Shown: piece after piece, positions 7,574 to 16,084 of the stretch
How positions within the stretch are numbered: the first letter of the stretch is position 1
How the letters are laid out: every line of letters begins with the position of its first letter
Assembly: GCF_022009635.1 (NCBI RefSeq)
Contig: NZ_CP091716.1
Location: 1,627,001-1,691,000, forward strand
Source: Variovorax paradoxus
Lineage (GTDB): Bacteria > Pseudomonadota > Gammaproteobacteria > Burkholderiales > Burkholderiaceae_C
Reading direction: 5' to 3'
Length of the DNA stretch: 64,000 bases
Made by a program: the position numbers and the translations under genes
The notes under the pieces: generated by a model
What the model was told of the DNA's origin: nothing
Databases searched by the model: none
The model's input: the letters and a program-made list of their open reading frames with translations, nothing else

Positions 7574-10500
7574 GGTCTCCTCCTGTGGCCGCCGGGGCTG
7601 TATGGCGCTTCGCATGCAGCTCATAGAGCAGCGGCACGACGAACACGGTCAGCGCGGTCGAGACCAGCGTGCCGAAGATCAGCGAGACGGCCAGCCCCCC
7701 GAAGACCGGGTCGGTCACCATGACGGCCGAGCCGAAGATGATCGCCAGCATGGTCAGCAGGATCGGCCGCAGACGCACCGCGCCGGCCTCGCGCACGGCC
7801 TCCCTCAGCGGCATGCCGCGTCGGATGTTGTCCTGGATGAAGTCGATGATCAGCAGCGAGTTGCGGATCACCACGCCTGCCAGCGCGATGATGCCGACCA
7901 TGGATGTGGCGGAGAAATCCACGCCGACCAGCCAATGCCCCGGAAAAATGCCGATGATGCCGAGCGGCACGGCCGACATGGCCACCAGCGGAACGATGAA
8001 CGAGCGGTAGTAGGCGACCAGCGCGAAATAGATGATGAGCAAGGCGCCGCCGAGGGAGAGGGAGAGATCCCGGTACACATCCAGCGTCATGCGCATCTCG
8101 CCGCCCCAAAGCAACTGGTAGCCGTCGATGGTGTCGGGCACGTCCTCCTTGAAGCGCAGGTTGCCGGTGCGCAGCGGGCGTCCGTCCGGCGCGGTGATGC
8201 CATGCAGGCGCCGCTGCAGGTCGAGCACTGCGTACAGCGGCACCGAGTCCGACAGCTCCGCGCCGACGAAGGTAACCTTCTCGTTGTCGCGGTGCAGGAT
8301 GGGGCGATCGACCGATGCGGGGACCACTTTGACCAACTCCGCCAGCGGCACGGGTCGGCCGGCGGCGTTGTCCACGAACACCCGGTCGAGCCGGGCGGGA
8401 TCGACCTCGAAGCGGCGCGGCACGAAGGCCCTGACCGATACCGGCAGTTTCTCGTCCGGTACGTGGGCGCGGCCGAGCGTGGTGCCGCCATAGACCAGCG
8501 CCAGCGCCTCGGCAATCTGCGCAGTCGAGACGCCGGAGAGCGCGGCCTTGTCCTTGTCCGGCACGATGCGGTGTTCCCGCACCTCTTCCGGTTCGGTGTC
8601 GGTGATGTCGACGGTGTCGTAGGTTTGTGCGAAGGCCTCGCGCACCTGGGCCGACAACGTGCGCAGCCCCTCGGCGTCGGGGCCGTAGACTTCCGCCAAA
8701 ACGGTCGAGCGCAGCGGCGGACCCGGCGGCTGCTCCACCAGCGCGACCTCGGCACCGGGCCAAGCAGCGCGGACCGCTTCCACTCGAGGGCGCAGTTCGC
8801 GCACGACGTCGATGGAGCTTTCCTTGCGGTGACGCTTGTCGGTGAGGTTGACGCGGATTTCCGCGACGTGGCTGCCGGCACGCGCGGCGGTACCCTTGAA
8901 CAGACCGCTGAAGTCGGCCACACCTGCCTGGCCGACCCAAGTCTGGTAGTTGAGCACGTGTGGTTCCCGCGCCAGCACCGCGGTCACTTGGCGCACCAGG
9001 CGATCGGTGTCTTCCACCGGTGTGGTTTCCGGCATCGAAACCACCACGTTGAAGGTGTTCTGGTCATCCTTGGGCAGAAAGCCGATCGGCACGCCCAGCG
9101 CGGACACTGCCCCGCCCACGCCCGCCGGGCGGACGAACTGCCAGCCGCCTTGCATCAGCGAAACCGCCATCAGCAGCAGAACCGCCAGAGCGAAGCCGAT
9201 GCGCACGTTTCTGCGCTGCTGCAGAGGGCCGAACAGGCGCAGGTAGAGGCGCTCGATCCGTCCCGGCGTGCCGTGACCATGGACAAGCTGTCCGTGTTCG
9301 GTTTCCGGCCATGATGATTCTTCCCGCAGGACTTCGTGGCGATGAAGCCAGCGATTGGACGCCCACGGCACGACGATGTAGGCCACCACGATGGAGGCGG
9401 CCATGGCGACAGGCACGGTGACCGCTATCGGGAAAAAATACTGGCGCGGCATGCCGGTCAGGGCCAGCAGCAGGGTGATGAAGACCAGCATCACCGCAAA
9501 GGTGGCCAGATTGGTGGCGTTGCCGATCTCGTTGGTCGCCAGCACGGTTTCCGCCTGCTTGTCTGCCTTCGGTTTGCGGCTGGCGTAGTGGCGGTGGATG
9601 TTCTCGATGACCACGATGGCGGCGTCCACCAGCAGCCCCAGTGCCAGGATCAGGGCGAACAGCGTGACGCGGTTGATGGTGACGCCGCCGAGCAGGTTGG
9701 CCGTCAGCGTGATGCCCATGATCAACGGCACCGTGATCATCACGATCAAGGCCTCGCGCCAGCCCAGGAAGAGGATCAGCACCAGGCCCACGGTGACGAG
9801 GGCGATCGCCAGGTGTTCCAGCAGCAGGTTGACCGCGTCGTCGGCCTTCTGGCCGTCGTTGCGCGTCACCACGACCTGGATGTCCTGGGGCACGAAGCTG
9901 GCCTGCATGCGCTGCATGCGGTCGATCACTGCGTTGGCGACCAGCACGGCATTGGTGCCCTTCTTTTTGGCCACAGCGATGGTGACGGCGGGCAGGTCTG
10001 TGGCATCGGCCGTGCCAAAGCGTGGATCGCCGGGGCCGAAAGAGAGGCGGCTGGCCGTGGCCGGCTCCGACGGCGGGCCGTCGGTAACGGTGGCCACGTC
10101 GCGCACGTAAACCGGCCGCTTGTCGCGCACGGCGACGAGCTGGTTGCGCACATCCTCGGCTGAAGTGTAGGCCGCAACCAGCTTGATGGCTTGTACCTGA
10201 CCGTCACGTACGGTGGGCTGCAGTGGCAAGGTCAGGTTGCTGGCTGGGAAGGCCGCTCGGGCTTGGCCCAGGGTCACGCCGTAAGCCTGCAGGCGATCGG
10301 GGTCCAGTTCGATGGTGATTTCGCGGTGCTGCCCGCCGCGCAAGGAAACCACCGAGACATTTTCGGTACTGCGCAGGCGCTCGGCCATGCGTTCGGCCAT
10401 GCGGTTGAGCGCGTAGTCATCGTATTTCGACGAAGCCAGCGTGAAAGTGACGATCGGCACGTCGTCCGCGTCGATGCTTTGCACCAGTGGCGTCGTGGCG

Positions 10501-10889
10501 TCGGCAGGCAGCCAGGCGCGGCTGGCCATCACGCGGTCATAAAGCTTGACCAGTGACTGCTCCTTCGATTCGCCGACCTTGAATTGCACCTGAACGATTC
10601 CCTGCGAGTTGCGGGAAGTGCTCTCGATGTGATCGACGCCGGACAGTTCGCTCAGAACGCCTTCGAGGGGCGTGACCACCAGCGCCTCGACCTCACTGGC
10701 AGAGGCGCCCGGCAGGCCGACCATCACGGCGGCAGCGGGCACGATGATCTGCGGGTTTTCCTCGCGCGGGGTCTGCAGCACCGCCACGACGCCCATCAGC
10801 GCCACGGCGATGATGAAAACCAGCGTGAGCTTGGAGGTGATGAAGTGCTTCGCGAGAAAACCCGCGAAGTTCAGGCGCTGCTGCGTCAT
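7566..10889 (-). CDS. RND efflux permease (HAE1/AcrB-like)
   Basis: A 1107-residue inner-membrane pump, slightly longer than the usual 1020-1050, with the twelve-helix, two-large-loop RND layout. In TM4 the proton-relay motif reads GLLVDAAIVVIEN (about residues 417-430), so only the first of the usual two aspartates is kept. TM10 has GVVIRNSLLIIDF, with Arg where AcrB has Lys. A His- and Glu-rich insert near residues 520-560 adds length. Substrates could be hydrophobic drugs, but the operon context suggests a lipid. It overlaps the fusion protein gene by 4 nt (ATGA) and OMF by 8 nt. Confidence 0.9.
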   Translation of the reverse strand: MTQQRLNFAGFLAKHFITSKLTLVFIIAVALMGVVAVLQTPREENPQIIVPAAAVMVGLPGASASEVEALVVTPLEGVLSELSGVDHIESTSRNSQGIVQVQFKVGESKEQSLVKLYDRVMASRAWLPADATTPLVQSIDADDVPIVTFTLASSKYDDYALNRMAERMAERLRSTENVSVVSLRGGQHREITIELDPDRLQAYGVTLGQARAAFPASNLTLPLQPTVRDGQVQAIKLVAAYTSAEDVRNQLVAVRDKRPVYVRDVATVTDGPPSEPATASRLSFGPGDPRFGTADATDLPAVTIAVAKKKGTNAVLVANAVIDRMQRMQASFVPQDIQVVVTRNDGQKADDAVNLLLEHLAIALVTVGLVLILFLGWREALIVMITVPLIMGITLTANLLGGVTINRVTLFALILALGLLVDAAIVVIENIHRHYASRKPKADKQAETVLATNEIGNATNLATFAVMLVFITLLLALTGMPRQYFFPIAVTVPVAMAASIVVAYIVVPWASNRWLHRHEVLREESSWPETEHGQLVHGHGTPGRIERLYLRLFGPLQQRRNVRIGFALAVLLLMAVSLMQGGWQFVRPAGVGGAVSALGVPIGFLPKDDQNTFNVVVSMPETTPVEDTDRLVRQVTAVLAREPHVLNYQTWVGQAGVADFSGLFKGTAARAGSHVAEIRVNLTDKRHRKESSIDVVRELRPRVEAVRAAWPGAEVALVEQPPGPPLRSTVLAEVYGPDAEGLRTLSAQVREAFAQTYDTVDITDTEPEEVREHRIVPDKDKAALSGVSTAQIAEALALVYGGTTLGRAHVPDEKLPVSVRAFVPRRFEVDPARLDRVFVDNAAGRPVPLAELVKVVPASVDRPILHRDNEKVTFVGAELSDSVPLYAVLDLQRRLHGITAPDGRPLRTGNLRFKEDVPDTIDGYQLLWGGEMRMTLDVYRDLSLSLGGALLIIYFALVAYYRSFIVPLVAMSAVPLGIIGIFPGHWLVGVDFSATSMVGIIALAGVVIRNSLLIIDFIQDNIRRGMPLREAVREAGAVRLRPILLTMLAIIFGSAVMVTDPVFGGLAVSLIFGTLVSTALTVFVVPLLYELHAKRHTAPAATGGDHA

Positions 10890-12046
10890 CGCGCGCCCCC
10901 GGCGGCCTGGACCGGCATGCCGTCATGGACGGTGTCGGCGACGCTGGCGAGAATGGTTTCTCCGTCCGACAGGCCGGCGCTCACCTCCACCACATCGCCC
11001 AGGCGCTGGCCGGTGCGCAGCCAGCGAAAACGCGCCACACCGTCCTGCAGCACGAACACGCCGTCCAAGCCACCGCGCCGAACGAGGGCCGCACGCGGCA
11101 CCGTGACGGCCCGTTTCTCGTCCAGTAGGATTTCGAGGCGGCCGAACATTCCCGGCAGCAGGCGCGCGTCCCGCGGCAGCACGATGTCCACCTCGTAGCG
11201 GCGGGTCACGCCATCACCCGACGGCACAACACCCCGGACCCGTCCCTTGAGCCGCTCATCGCCCAGCGCGTCGATGCGCACGGGAATCGAGTCGCCGGCC
11301 TTGACTGCCGCCAGGCTGCGCTCGGGCACGAACGCCTTGAACAGCAAGACCTCACGCGACTCCACCGTCATCAGCGGCGCGCCGGGAGCGGCCATCTCGC
11401 CGCTGCGCCGGGCCACCGAGACGACCACGCCATCCACCGGACTGGTGATGGTCACGTAGTTGCGTTGCGCCTGTGCCGCCGCCAACGCCGACTGCGCTTG
11501 TTCCAGCGCCGCGCGGGTGGTTTCCTCCCGCACCCTGGACTTGCGCAGCGCATCGGCCGAGATCGCGCCAGCCGGCACCAGTTGCGCGTTCTGGTTCACG
11601 TCGTGCTGCGCATCCCGCCAAGCCTCCTGGGCGGCCTGCACGCCGGCGCGTGCCTGCGCGATGGCCGCGTCGATGTCAGAGGCGTCGATGCGCAACAGCA
11701 GGTCGCCGCGCCTGACCGCCTGGCCCTCGCGAACATCGAGTTGGCGAATGAATCCGGTCACGCGCGAAGCCACGTCGATGCGTCCATCAGAGACGACGCT
11801 GCCAGTCACATCGTTGGTAACAGGCCATCGTGCCTGCCGTACCACGACAACATCCGCAGGCATCGGCTTGGATGCGGATCGAGGCGAGCTTGAGCCATCC
11901 GTGCAGGCAGCGAGCAGAAATATGCAGCTAGACAGCACAGCCACCCTGCACGCCTGCGTGCCCCTGCCTGTGCTCTGCGTGCCAGCCTCCCAGACCGACG
12001 GCACATGGCCATGGCGGCCGAGCGCATAGGTAGTCAAGCGATTCAT
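10886..12046 (-). CDS. RND periplasmic adaptor (membrane fusion lipoprotein)
   Basis: A 386-residue HlyD/AcrA-type adaptor. A lipobox LLAAC with Cys48 follows a hydrophobic run, preceded by an unusually long 33-residue polar N-region; a later start is possible but no in-frame ATG lies closer. The biotinyl-lipoyl halves (VTGFIRQLDVREGQAVRRGD and SPVDGVVVSVARRSGE), the alpha-hairpin between them, and the beta-barrel and membrane-proximal domains are present. It is the first gene of the seven-gene minus-strand operon and lies just downstream of the promoter at 12100-12127. Confidence 0.88.
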   Translation of the reverse strand: MNRLTTYALGRHGHVPSVWEAGTQSTGRGTQACRVAVLSSCIFLLAACTDGSSSPRSASKPMPADVVVVRQARWPVTNDVTGSVVSDGRIDVASRVTGFIRQLDVREGQAVRRGDLLLRIDASDIDAAIAQARAGVQAAQEAWRDAQHDVNQNAQLVPAGAISADALRKSRVREETTRAALEQAQSALAAAQAQRNYVTITSPVDGVVVSVARRSGEMAAPGAPLMTVESREVLLFKAFVPERSLAAVKAGDSIPVRIDALGDERLKGRVRGVVPSGDGVTRRYEVDIVLPRDARLLPGMFGRLEILLDEKRAVTVPRAALVRRGGLDGVFVLQDGVARFRWLRTGQRLGDVVEVSAGLSDGETILASVADTVHDGMPVQAAGGAR

Positions 12047-12085
12047 GGGTGCCTCGAAGTCTTGGTCATGTCAGATTCTAAACAT

Positions 12086-12101
12086 GTTCGTACGATCGAA
12101 C
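12086..12101. promoter_or_regulatory. Candidate operator over the RND operon promoter
   Basis: The 16-bp sequence GTTCGTACGATCGAAC has perfect 5-bp inverted arms around a 6-bp centre and overlaps the -10 box of the promoter at 12100-12127. That geometry is typical of a TetR-like repressor operator. No regulator gene is next to it in this window, so the regulator would lie elsewhere on the element or in the host. Confidence 0.45.
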
Positions 12102-12127
12102 TATATTTAATCGAATAATTTAGTCAA
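12100..12127 (-). promoter_or_regulatory. Sigma-70-type promoter of the RND/lipid operon
   Basis: On the minus strand a -35 box TTGACT (12127-12122) and a -10 box TATAGT (12105-12100) are separated by 16 bp in an AT-rich patch that contrasts with the GC-rich surroundings. It reads toward the fusion-protein gene 54 bp away. No other promoter-like site was noticed inside the operon. Confidence 0.6.
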
Positions 12128-12230
12128 GTGCAGAACGAGCGGATGACCTCCGTGCGCGCTCGATGCTTTCTTGAGCGGAACGTGTGCAAGCCTTCCGTAT
12201 CGTGTTGCGAAAAGCGTTTTGTTCACCGCC

Positions 12231-14225
12231 TCAACTGACCGCAGGCCCGCGCGTACGCCCCATCTCCCAAGACGCCCCGCCGCCGCGCACCGTGGCCGCG
12301 AGCTGCTGCCCCAGCCGCTGCTCGATCACCGGCTTCCACGGCACCAGAGCGAAGCCCATGCCGTCATCGAGCATCGCGTAGCGCCCGCTGGTGAGCATGA
12401 CGGAGCGCCGATAGATGCCGGCCACGCGCTGCCCGTCAGCCACCGGGCGATGCCCCAGGCCCGTTTCGGCGGCTATGTCCTTCGCGGCCTGCACCAGCTC
12501 CCGGTTGCGCAGCGTGCCCAGCAGGTTGCGCGCAAGTATCACGCGCTGCCCGCGCCGCTCGGCCAGCCCCTGCTCGGCCAGAAAGTCTGCGCGCTGCTGC
12601 ATCGCCTGCTTGGCTTCCGCACCAAAGCCCAGGTCGCCCAGGCCCGAGCCACCGCCGATCAACTGCTGGTCGAGCCAGGTGGCCCCGATCACGCGGGCCT
12701 GCCGCTCGATGGGCAAATGCGATTTCAGTTCCACAGCCACGCCGCCCAGGCGCTGTGCATCGTACTGGCGGCCACGCTCGGCCAGGTCGTCCGGCACTTT
12801 CCATAGTCCTTCCGCCACGCGCTCCACAATGCCGGCCCGGCGCAGGGCTTCCAGCCGGCGGACGTGGGCGGCGACGACTTCCTGCGGGTCGCGTCCAGGC
12901 TTGGCCCGGCCCCGCTCGATCGCCAGGTGATGGTCGGTGCGGTACAGGCCATCGCTCGCCAGCTCGGCGATGTTCTTGTCGGCTGCGCGCACGTCGGCCG
13001 AGCCTTTCACCTCCACGACGGCGCCGGTCGGGTAGTTCGCCAGCTCGTCGCGGGCGTTGAGCGCGACGTAGTGGGCCTTGCCGTCCGCGCCGTCGATGAC
13101 CAGATAGCCCCGGTCGCGCAGCTCGTCGGCCAGTCCCTTCGCGGCCACGCGGCCGAGGATGGTTCGGCCATCGTCGCCCGGCTCGAACACGGCCAGCTCG
13201 CGCGGCTTGCCGCGCATGGCCCGCCGCATGGTGCGGATGATGTCGCCACGCTCGCCCAGGGTGCACAGGGTCTTTTCCGCATCGGCATGAACGGCCCAGA
13301 TGCCAGGCTTTGCCTCCTCGACTAGGCCCAGGCGCTGCAGGCGTTGCAGGCGGCCGATCAGCAGCAGGCGTTGGCGTTGCAGTCGGGGTTCGTTGAGCCG
13401 TTCGACGTGTAACAGGCCATCGCCGCCGGTCTCGCTCATTTCACGTTTGAGGGTGCGATCCAGGCTCGTCCACCGCTCTTGCTCCACCTCGCGCTGCAAG
13501 GTCTGCCGGATCTCCAGTTCGGTGCGTGGCCCCAGCCATTCGGTCGCCAGTTCGGCGGCGCGGTGGCGAAAGCCGTCGGCGATGTAGTCGCCCGCGATGA
13601 TGAGGTCTTTGCCGGTGTCATCGCGCCCGCGCACGACGATGTGCGTGTGCGGGTTGTCGGTGTTCCAGTGGTTGACGGCCACCCAATCGAGGCCGGTGCC
13701 TAGGTCGGCCTCCATGCGGCCCATCAGGTGCCGTGTGTAGGTGCGCAGGTCTTCCAGTTCCGCGCCATCCTCGGGCGAGAGGATGAAGCGGAAATGGTGC
13801 CGGTCGTCGGCGCAGCGTTCCTTGAAGGCGTCGAGGTCGGCCATGTCTGTCTGCGGCCCATAGGCTTGGCCCGGCTCGCCGTCGCGACCCACGCCATCGC
13901 GCTCGATGTAGCGCAGGTGCTTGGCAAGCGACTGCGGGCTGGCCCGCTGGTGATTCACCAGCAGCGTCTTGATGGTCACGCGCCGGGACATCGGCGTCAG
14001 CTTCGCGCCCGCAAAGCGCGCCGCCGTATGGCCGCGCCCCAGGCGCGATCCGGGCCGTTGGCCGGTGCCGCCCGCCGAGCCAGGACGGCGCACTGTGGAC
14101 TTGCCGCTGCTGGCCTTGCCCGTCTGCTTGAGCACCTTGGAAACGAAGCTCTGCCCTTGGCCCTTGCCCCGGTTCTTCGGGGCGCTGGGGCGCACGCGAA
14201 AATCGTCATCGCGGCGGTCGCTCAT
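12231..14225 (-). CDS. Conjugative relaxase, MobP-type with DUF3363 domain
   Basis: A 664-residue relaxase of the kind found in Tn4371-like ICEs and related to IncP TraI/VirD2. The N-terminal half holds the nuclease with the histidine metal motif NHWNTDNPHTHIVVRG (about residues 183-198) after a basic Arg/Lys/Gly-rich leader; the C-terminal half is the DUF3363 domain. It would nick oriT and stay covalently bound to the transferred strand. ATG 14225 is chosen because AGGGAG lies at the right spacing and the protein there begins MSDRRDDDFRVRP. The frame stays open upstream to 14612, but that part is low-complexity and includes structured non-coding DNA. Confidence 0.9.
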   Translation of the reverse strand: MSDRRDDDFRVRPSAPKNRGKGQGQSFVSKVLKQTGKASSGKSTVRRPGSAGGTGQRPGSRLGRGHTAARFAGAKLTPMSRRVTIKTLLVNHQRASPQSLAKHLRYIERDGVGRDGEPGQAYGPQTDMADLDAFKERCADDRHHFRFILSPEDGAELEDLRTYTRHLMGRMEADLGTGLDWVAVNHWNTDNPHTHIVVRGRDDTGKDLIIAGDYIADGFRHRAAELATEWLGPRTELEIRQTLQREVEQERWTSLDRTLKREMSETGGDGLLHVERLNEPRLQRQRLLLIGRLQRLQRLGLVEEAKPGIWAVHADAEKTLCTLGERGDIIRTMRRAMRGKPRELAVFEPGDDGRTILGRVAAKGLADELRDRGYLVIDGADGKAHYVALNARDELANYPTGAVVEVKGSADVRAADKNIAELASDGLYRTDHHLAIERGRAKPGRDPQEVVAAHVRRLEALRRAGIVERVAEGLWKVPDDLAERGRQYDAQRLGGVAVELKSHLPIERQARVIGATWLDQQLIGGGSGLGDLGFGAEAKQAMQQRADFLAEQGLAERRGQRVILARNLLGTLRNRELVQAAKDIAAETGLGHRPVADGQRVAGIYRRSVMLTSGRYAMLDDGMGFALVPWKPVIEQRLGQQLAATVRGGGASWEMGRTRGPAVS

Positions 14226-14661
14226 GGCTGTGCTCCCTGCAAGCTCTGGCGTGTCCTGTCGTGCGAAGCACGCGGACATGCCTGCATTGGCGCGGGCCTC
14301 GCGCCATACGCGGCACGGCGGCGAAGCCGCTCCGTGCCGCACCAACCCCACGTGCAGACTGGCTTTCGACGCGGCCTGGTGCCGCGTCCTTTTGTCTTGC
14401 CTTCCGCCTTTGCCTTCCGCTGACGCTCCAGGCACCGGCGGCCCGGCGGCGCTGCTGCGTGAGCAGCCAGCGCGCCGGCGAACGCGGCGACGGCCATAGG
14501 CCGGGTGCGTTCGAGGCAAGACGCCTGCACATGGGAAGGCAGCGCGAAGTGCGGCGCCCGATACGCAGAATCGGCGCTCGCACTGCACGCGCGACGACAC
14601 GCGGAACGCCATCGGATCGACACGCCTGATAGCACGATGATGCGCAGCGAATCGGCGGCGA
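14226..14661. other. Non-coding gap between relaxase and traF, candidate oriT
   Basis: 436 bp without a convincing gene. It holds several perfect or near-perfect hairpins, among them one at about 14250-14277 (TGTCC and CGTGC arms) and one at about 14310-14340 (GCGGCACGG arms with a TTC loop). It also has two direct copies of GCCTTCCGC near 14400-14420, and a 13-bp match to the RepA iterons at 14625-14637. Its position directly upstream of a relaxase gene fits an origin of transfer, but no nic consensus was identified. Confidence 0.35.
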
Positions 14662-15261
14662 TCATGGCCGCTTCTCCAGCCAGACCGGGTGCGCGACGCC
14701 GATCACGGCGGACGCGCGCACCGGCCCGAAATACCGGCTGTCGAACGATGCCGGATTGGTCACGCTCAACAGGAACAGTTCGCCCGGTTCAAGGCGGCGG
14801 CAGAGCTGCAAGGATGGCAGCGCCCGGCCCAGCCGGTCGGTAGGCAGCACGGCGGCCGAAGGCACGCCGTCGATGCGTACCTGACCGGCGACGATGCAGA
14901 CGTGTTGCGGCGCGACCGCGCCCACACGTTTGAGTAGCGGAACGCGCGTCGGCAGGTAGCCGCGATGCGCAGCGAGCGCGGCGGCCGTGGCCGGCAACGG
15001 CACCAGCACGATGCTGTCCACGGACAAGGGACGTGGCAGCGAGGCGGTGCGCGGGTCGAACGAGTCGATGCGATACCAGCCGACCGCCACGCTGTCGGAC
15101 GGGTTGTAGGTCAGGCGCGGCAGCGGCGACACGAAAGCCGCCCAGGCCAGCGAAGCGAAGCCGATGGCGGCCAGTGTCGCCACGACGATGCGAGCGCGCA
15201 GGCGTGAGCGAGGACGCGGCGCCACGTCGAGCGCCTTGGGTGTGGTGGTCGGGGTGGTCAT
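14662..15261 (-). CDS. traF: TraF-type conjugative pilin peptidase (S26 family)
   Basis: A 199-residue membrane-anchored serine peptidase. After an N-terminal transmembrane helix (about residues 28-50) come NPSDSVAVGWYRI with the catalytic serine and the LLKRVGAV lysine segment, the Ser/Lys pair of S26 signal peptidases. In IncP systems TraF cleaves and cyclises the pilin TrbC; here it would process the pilin encoded in the trb block presumed to lie off the left edge. ATG 15261 overlaps the stop of the DUF2840 gene (ATGA) and follows AAGGTG. Confidence 0.88.
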   Translation of the reverse strand: MTTPTTTPKALDVAPRPRSRLRARIVVATLAAIGFASLAWAAFVSPLPRLTYNPSDSVAVGWYRIDSFDPRTASLPRPLSVDSIVLVPLPATAAALAAHRGYLPTRVPLLKRVGAVAPQHVCIVAGQVRIDGVPSAAVLPTDRLGRALPSLQLCRRLEPGELFLLSVTNPASFDSRYFGPVRASAVIGVAHPVWLEKRP

Positions 15262-15803
15262 GGCAGCACCTTCCCGGCCAGCCAAGCAGCGTGCCGCTCG
15301 GTGGTGTATTCGGGCAGCGCAAGGCGAGCCGCAAGACGGTTGCCCAGCGTGCGCCAGTACGCGGGCGACACGTCGATGACGGCGATGCCCAGCGCCTCGA
15401 TGCCGTCGATGCGCTCCAGCACGGCGCGCACGTTGACATCGCCTTCGGTGTGCAGCAGCAGGCGCGCGCCCGGCTGCACGCCGGGGATGCGCTGTGCCGC
15501 GTCCAGCGGTGTGCAAGCCTGCATCACCATGAGCTGCCAGCGGATCGTGCCGTAATCGTTGGCCTGCCAGCGGATGCGGCAGAACATCGCGCCCGGCAGG
15601 AACACCGCGCAGCGCCGCCAGTCGTCCAGGCGCAGCGTGCGCGCCGGTTCACCAAAGCGCAGGTAGAGCTTGAAGCGATGTTCGAGGTGGGCCAGCGAAA
15701 CGCGCGTCAGCGGAACGTCTCCGGCCTGGCCGGCGAGTACCGCGGGATGTAGCGACGGTGCAGCCGTGGCCGCGCCAGCGGCGGGCGAAGCGGATGCGGT
15801 CAT
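15258..15803 (-). CDS. DUF2840 family ICE protein
   Basis: A 181-residue protein matching the DUF2840 family, whose members nearly always sit between ParA and TraF in this type of ICE. The core runs from VSLAHLEHRFKLYLRFGEP to the C-terminus. It is cytoplasmic, with no signal or membrane segment and no recognisable catalytic motif. ATG 15803 is used because GGGAG lies upstream and it overlaps the preceding gene's stop. The 4-nt overlaps on both sides mark a single parA-rhh-DUF2840-traF transcription unit. Function unknown. Confidence 0.8.
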   Translation of the reverse strand: MTASASPAAGAATAAPSLHPAVLAGQAGDVPLTRVSLAHLEHRFKLYLRFGEPARTLRLDDWRRCAVFLPGAMFCRIRWQANDYGTIRWQLMVMQACTPLDAAQRIPGVQPGARLLLHTEGDVNVRAVLERIDGIEALGIAVIDVSPAYWRTLGNRLAARLALPEYTTERHAAWLAGKVLP

Positions 15804-16084
15804 GGTGTGTTCTCCCTGCGGTGTTCTGGAAACTCTCGCTCCAGCAGACCGCGCAGCAGATCGGCCAGGGTCACGCCTTGCGTGAAGGCCGACACCTTGA
15901 TGCGCGCCCGCATGGCGGGCGTGATGTCGAGCGTGAGGCGGGCCGTGTAGAGATCGCCTTTGCCAAGCGCATCGGCGTCGCCCTGGCGAATCCACGCCTC
16001 GGCGTGCGGATTCGCGGGCGGACGTGCACCGATGCCGACGCGCTTACCCGTGCGTTTGTTGTTGGGTGGCTGCTTTGCTGTCAT
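15800..16084 (-). CDS. Small RHH-type DNA-binding protein next to ParA
   Basis: A 94-residue basic protein. The C-terminal half (YTARLTLDITPAMRARIKVSAFTQGVTLADLLRGLLEREF) has the strand-helix-helix pattern of ribbon-helix-helix proteins, like the small centromere-binding partners (ParG-like) of ParA. Its ATG overlaps the parA stop (ATGA), which supports a joint partition or stability function. An upstream GTG at 16093 is also in frame but has no better ribosome site. Confidence 0.65.
   Translation of the reverse strand: MTAKQPPNNKRTGKRVGIGARPPANPHAEAWIRQGDADALGKGDLYTARLTLDITPAMRARIKVSAFTQGVTLADLLRGLLEREFPEHRRENTP

Noticed and set aside
14226..14612. N-terminal extension of the relaxase by 129 codons
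   Set aside because: The conserved protein starts at ATG 14225 with a good ribosome site; the extension crosses hairpins and lacks family similarity.
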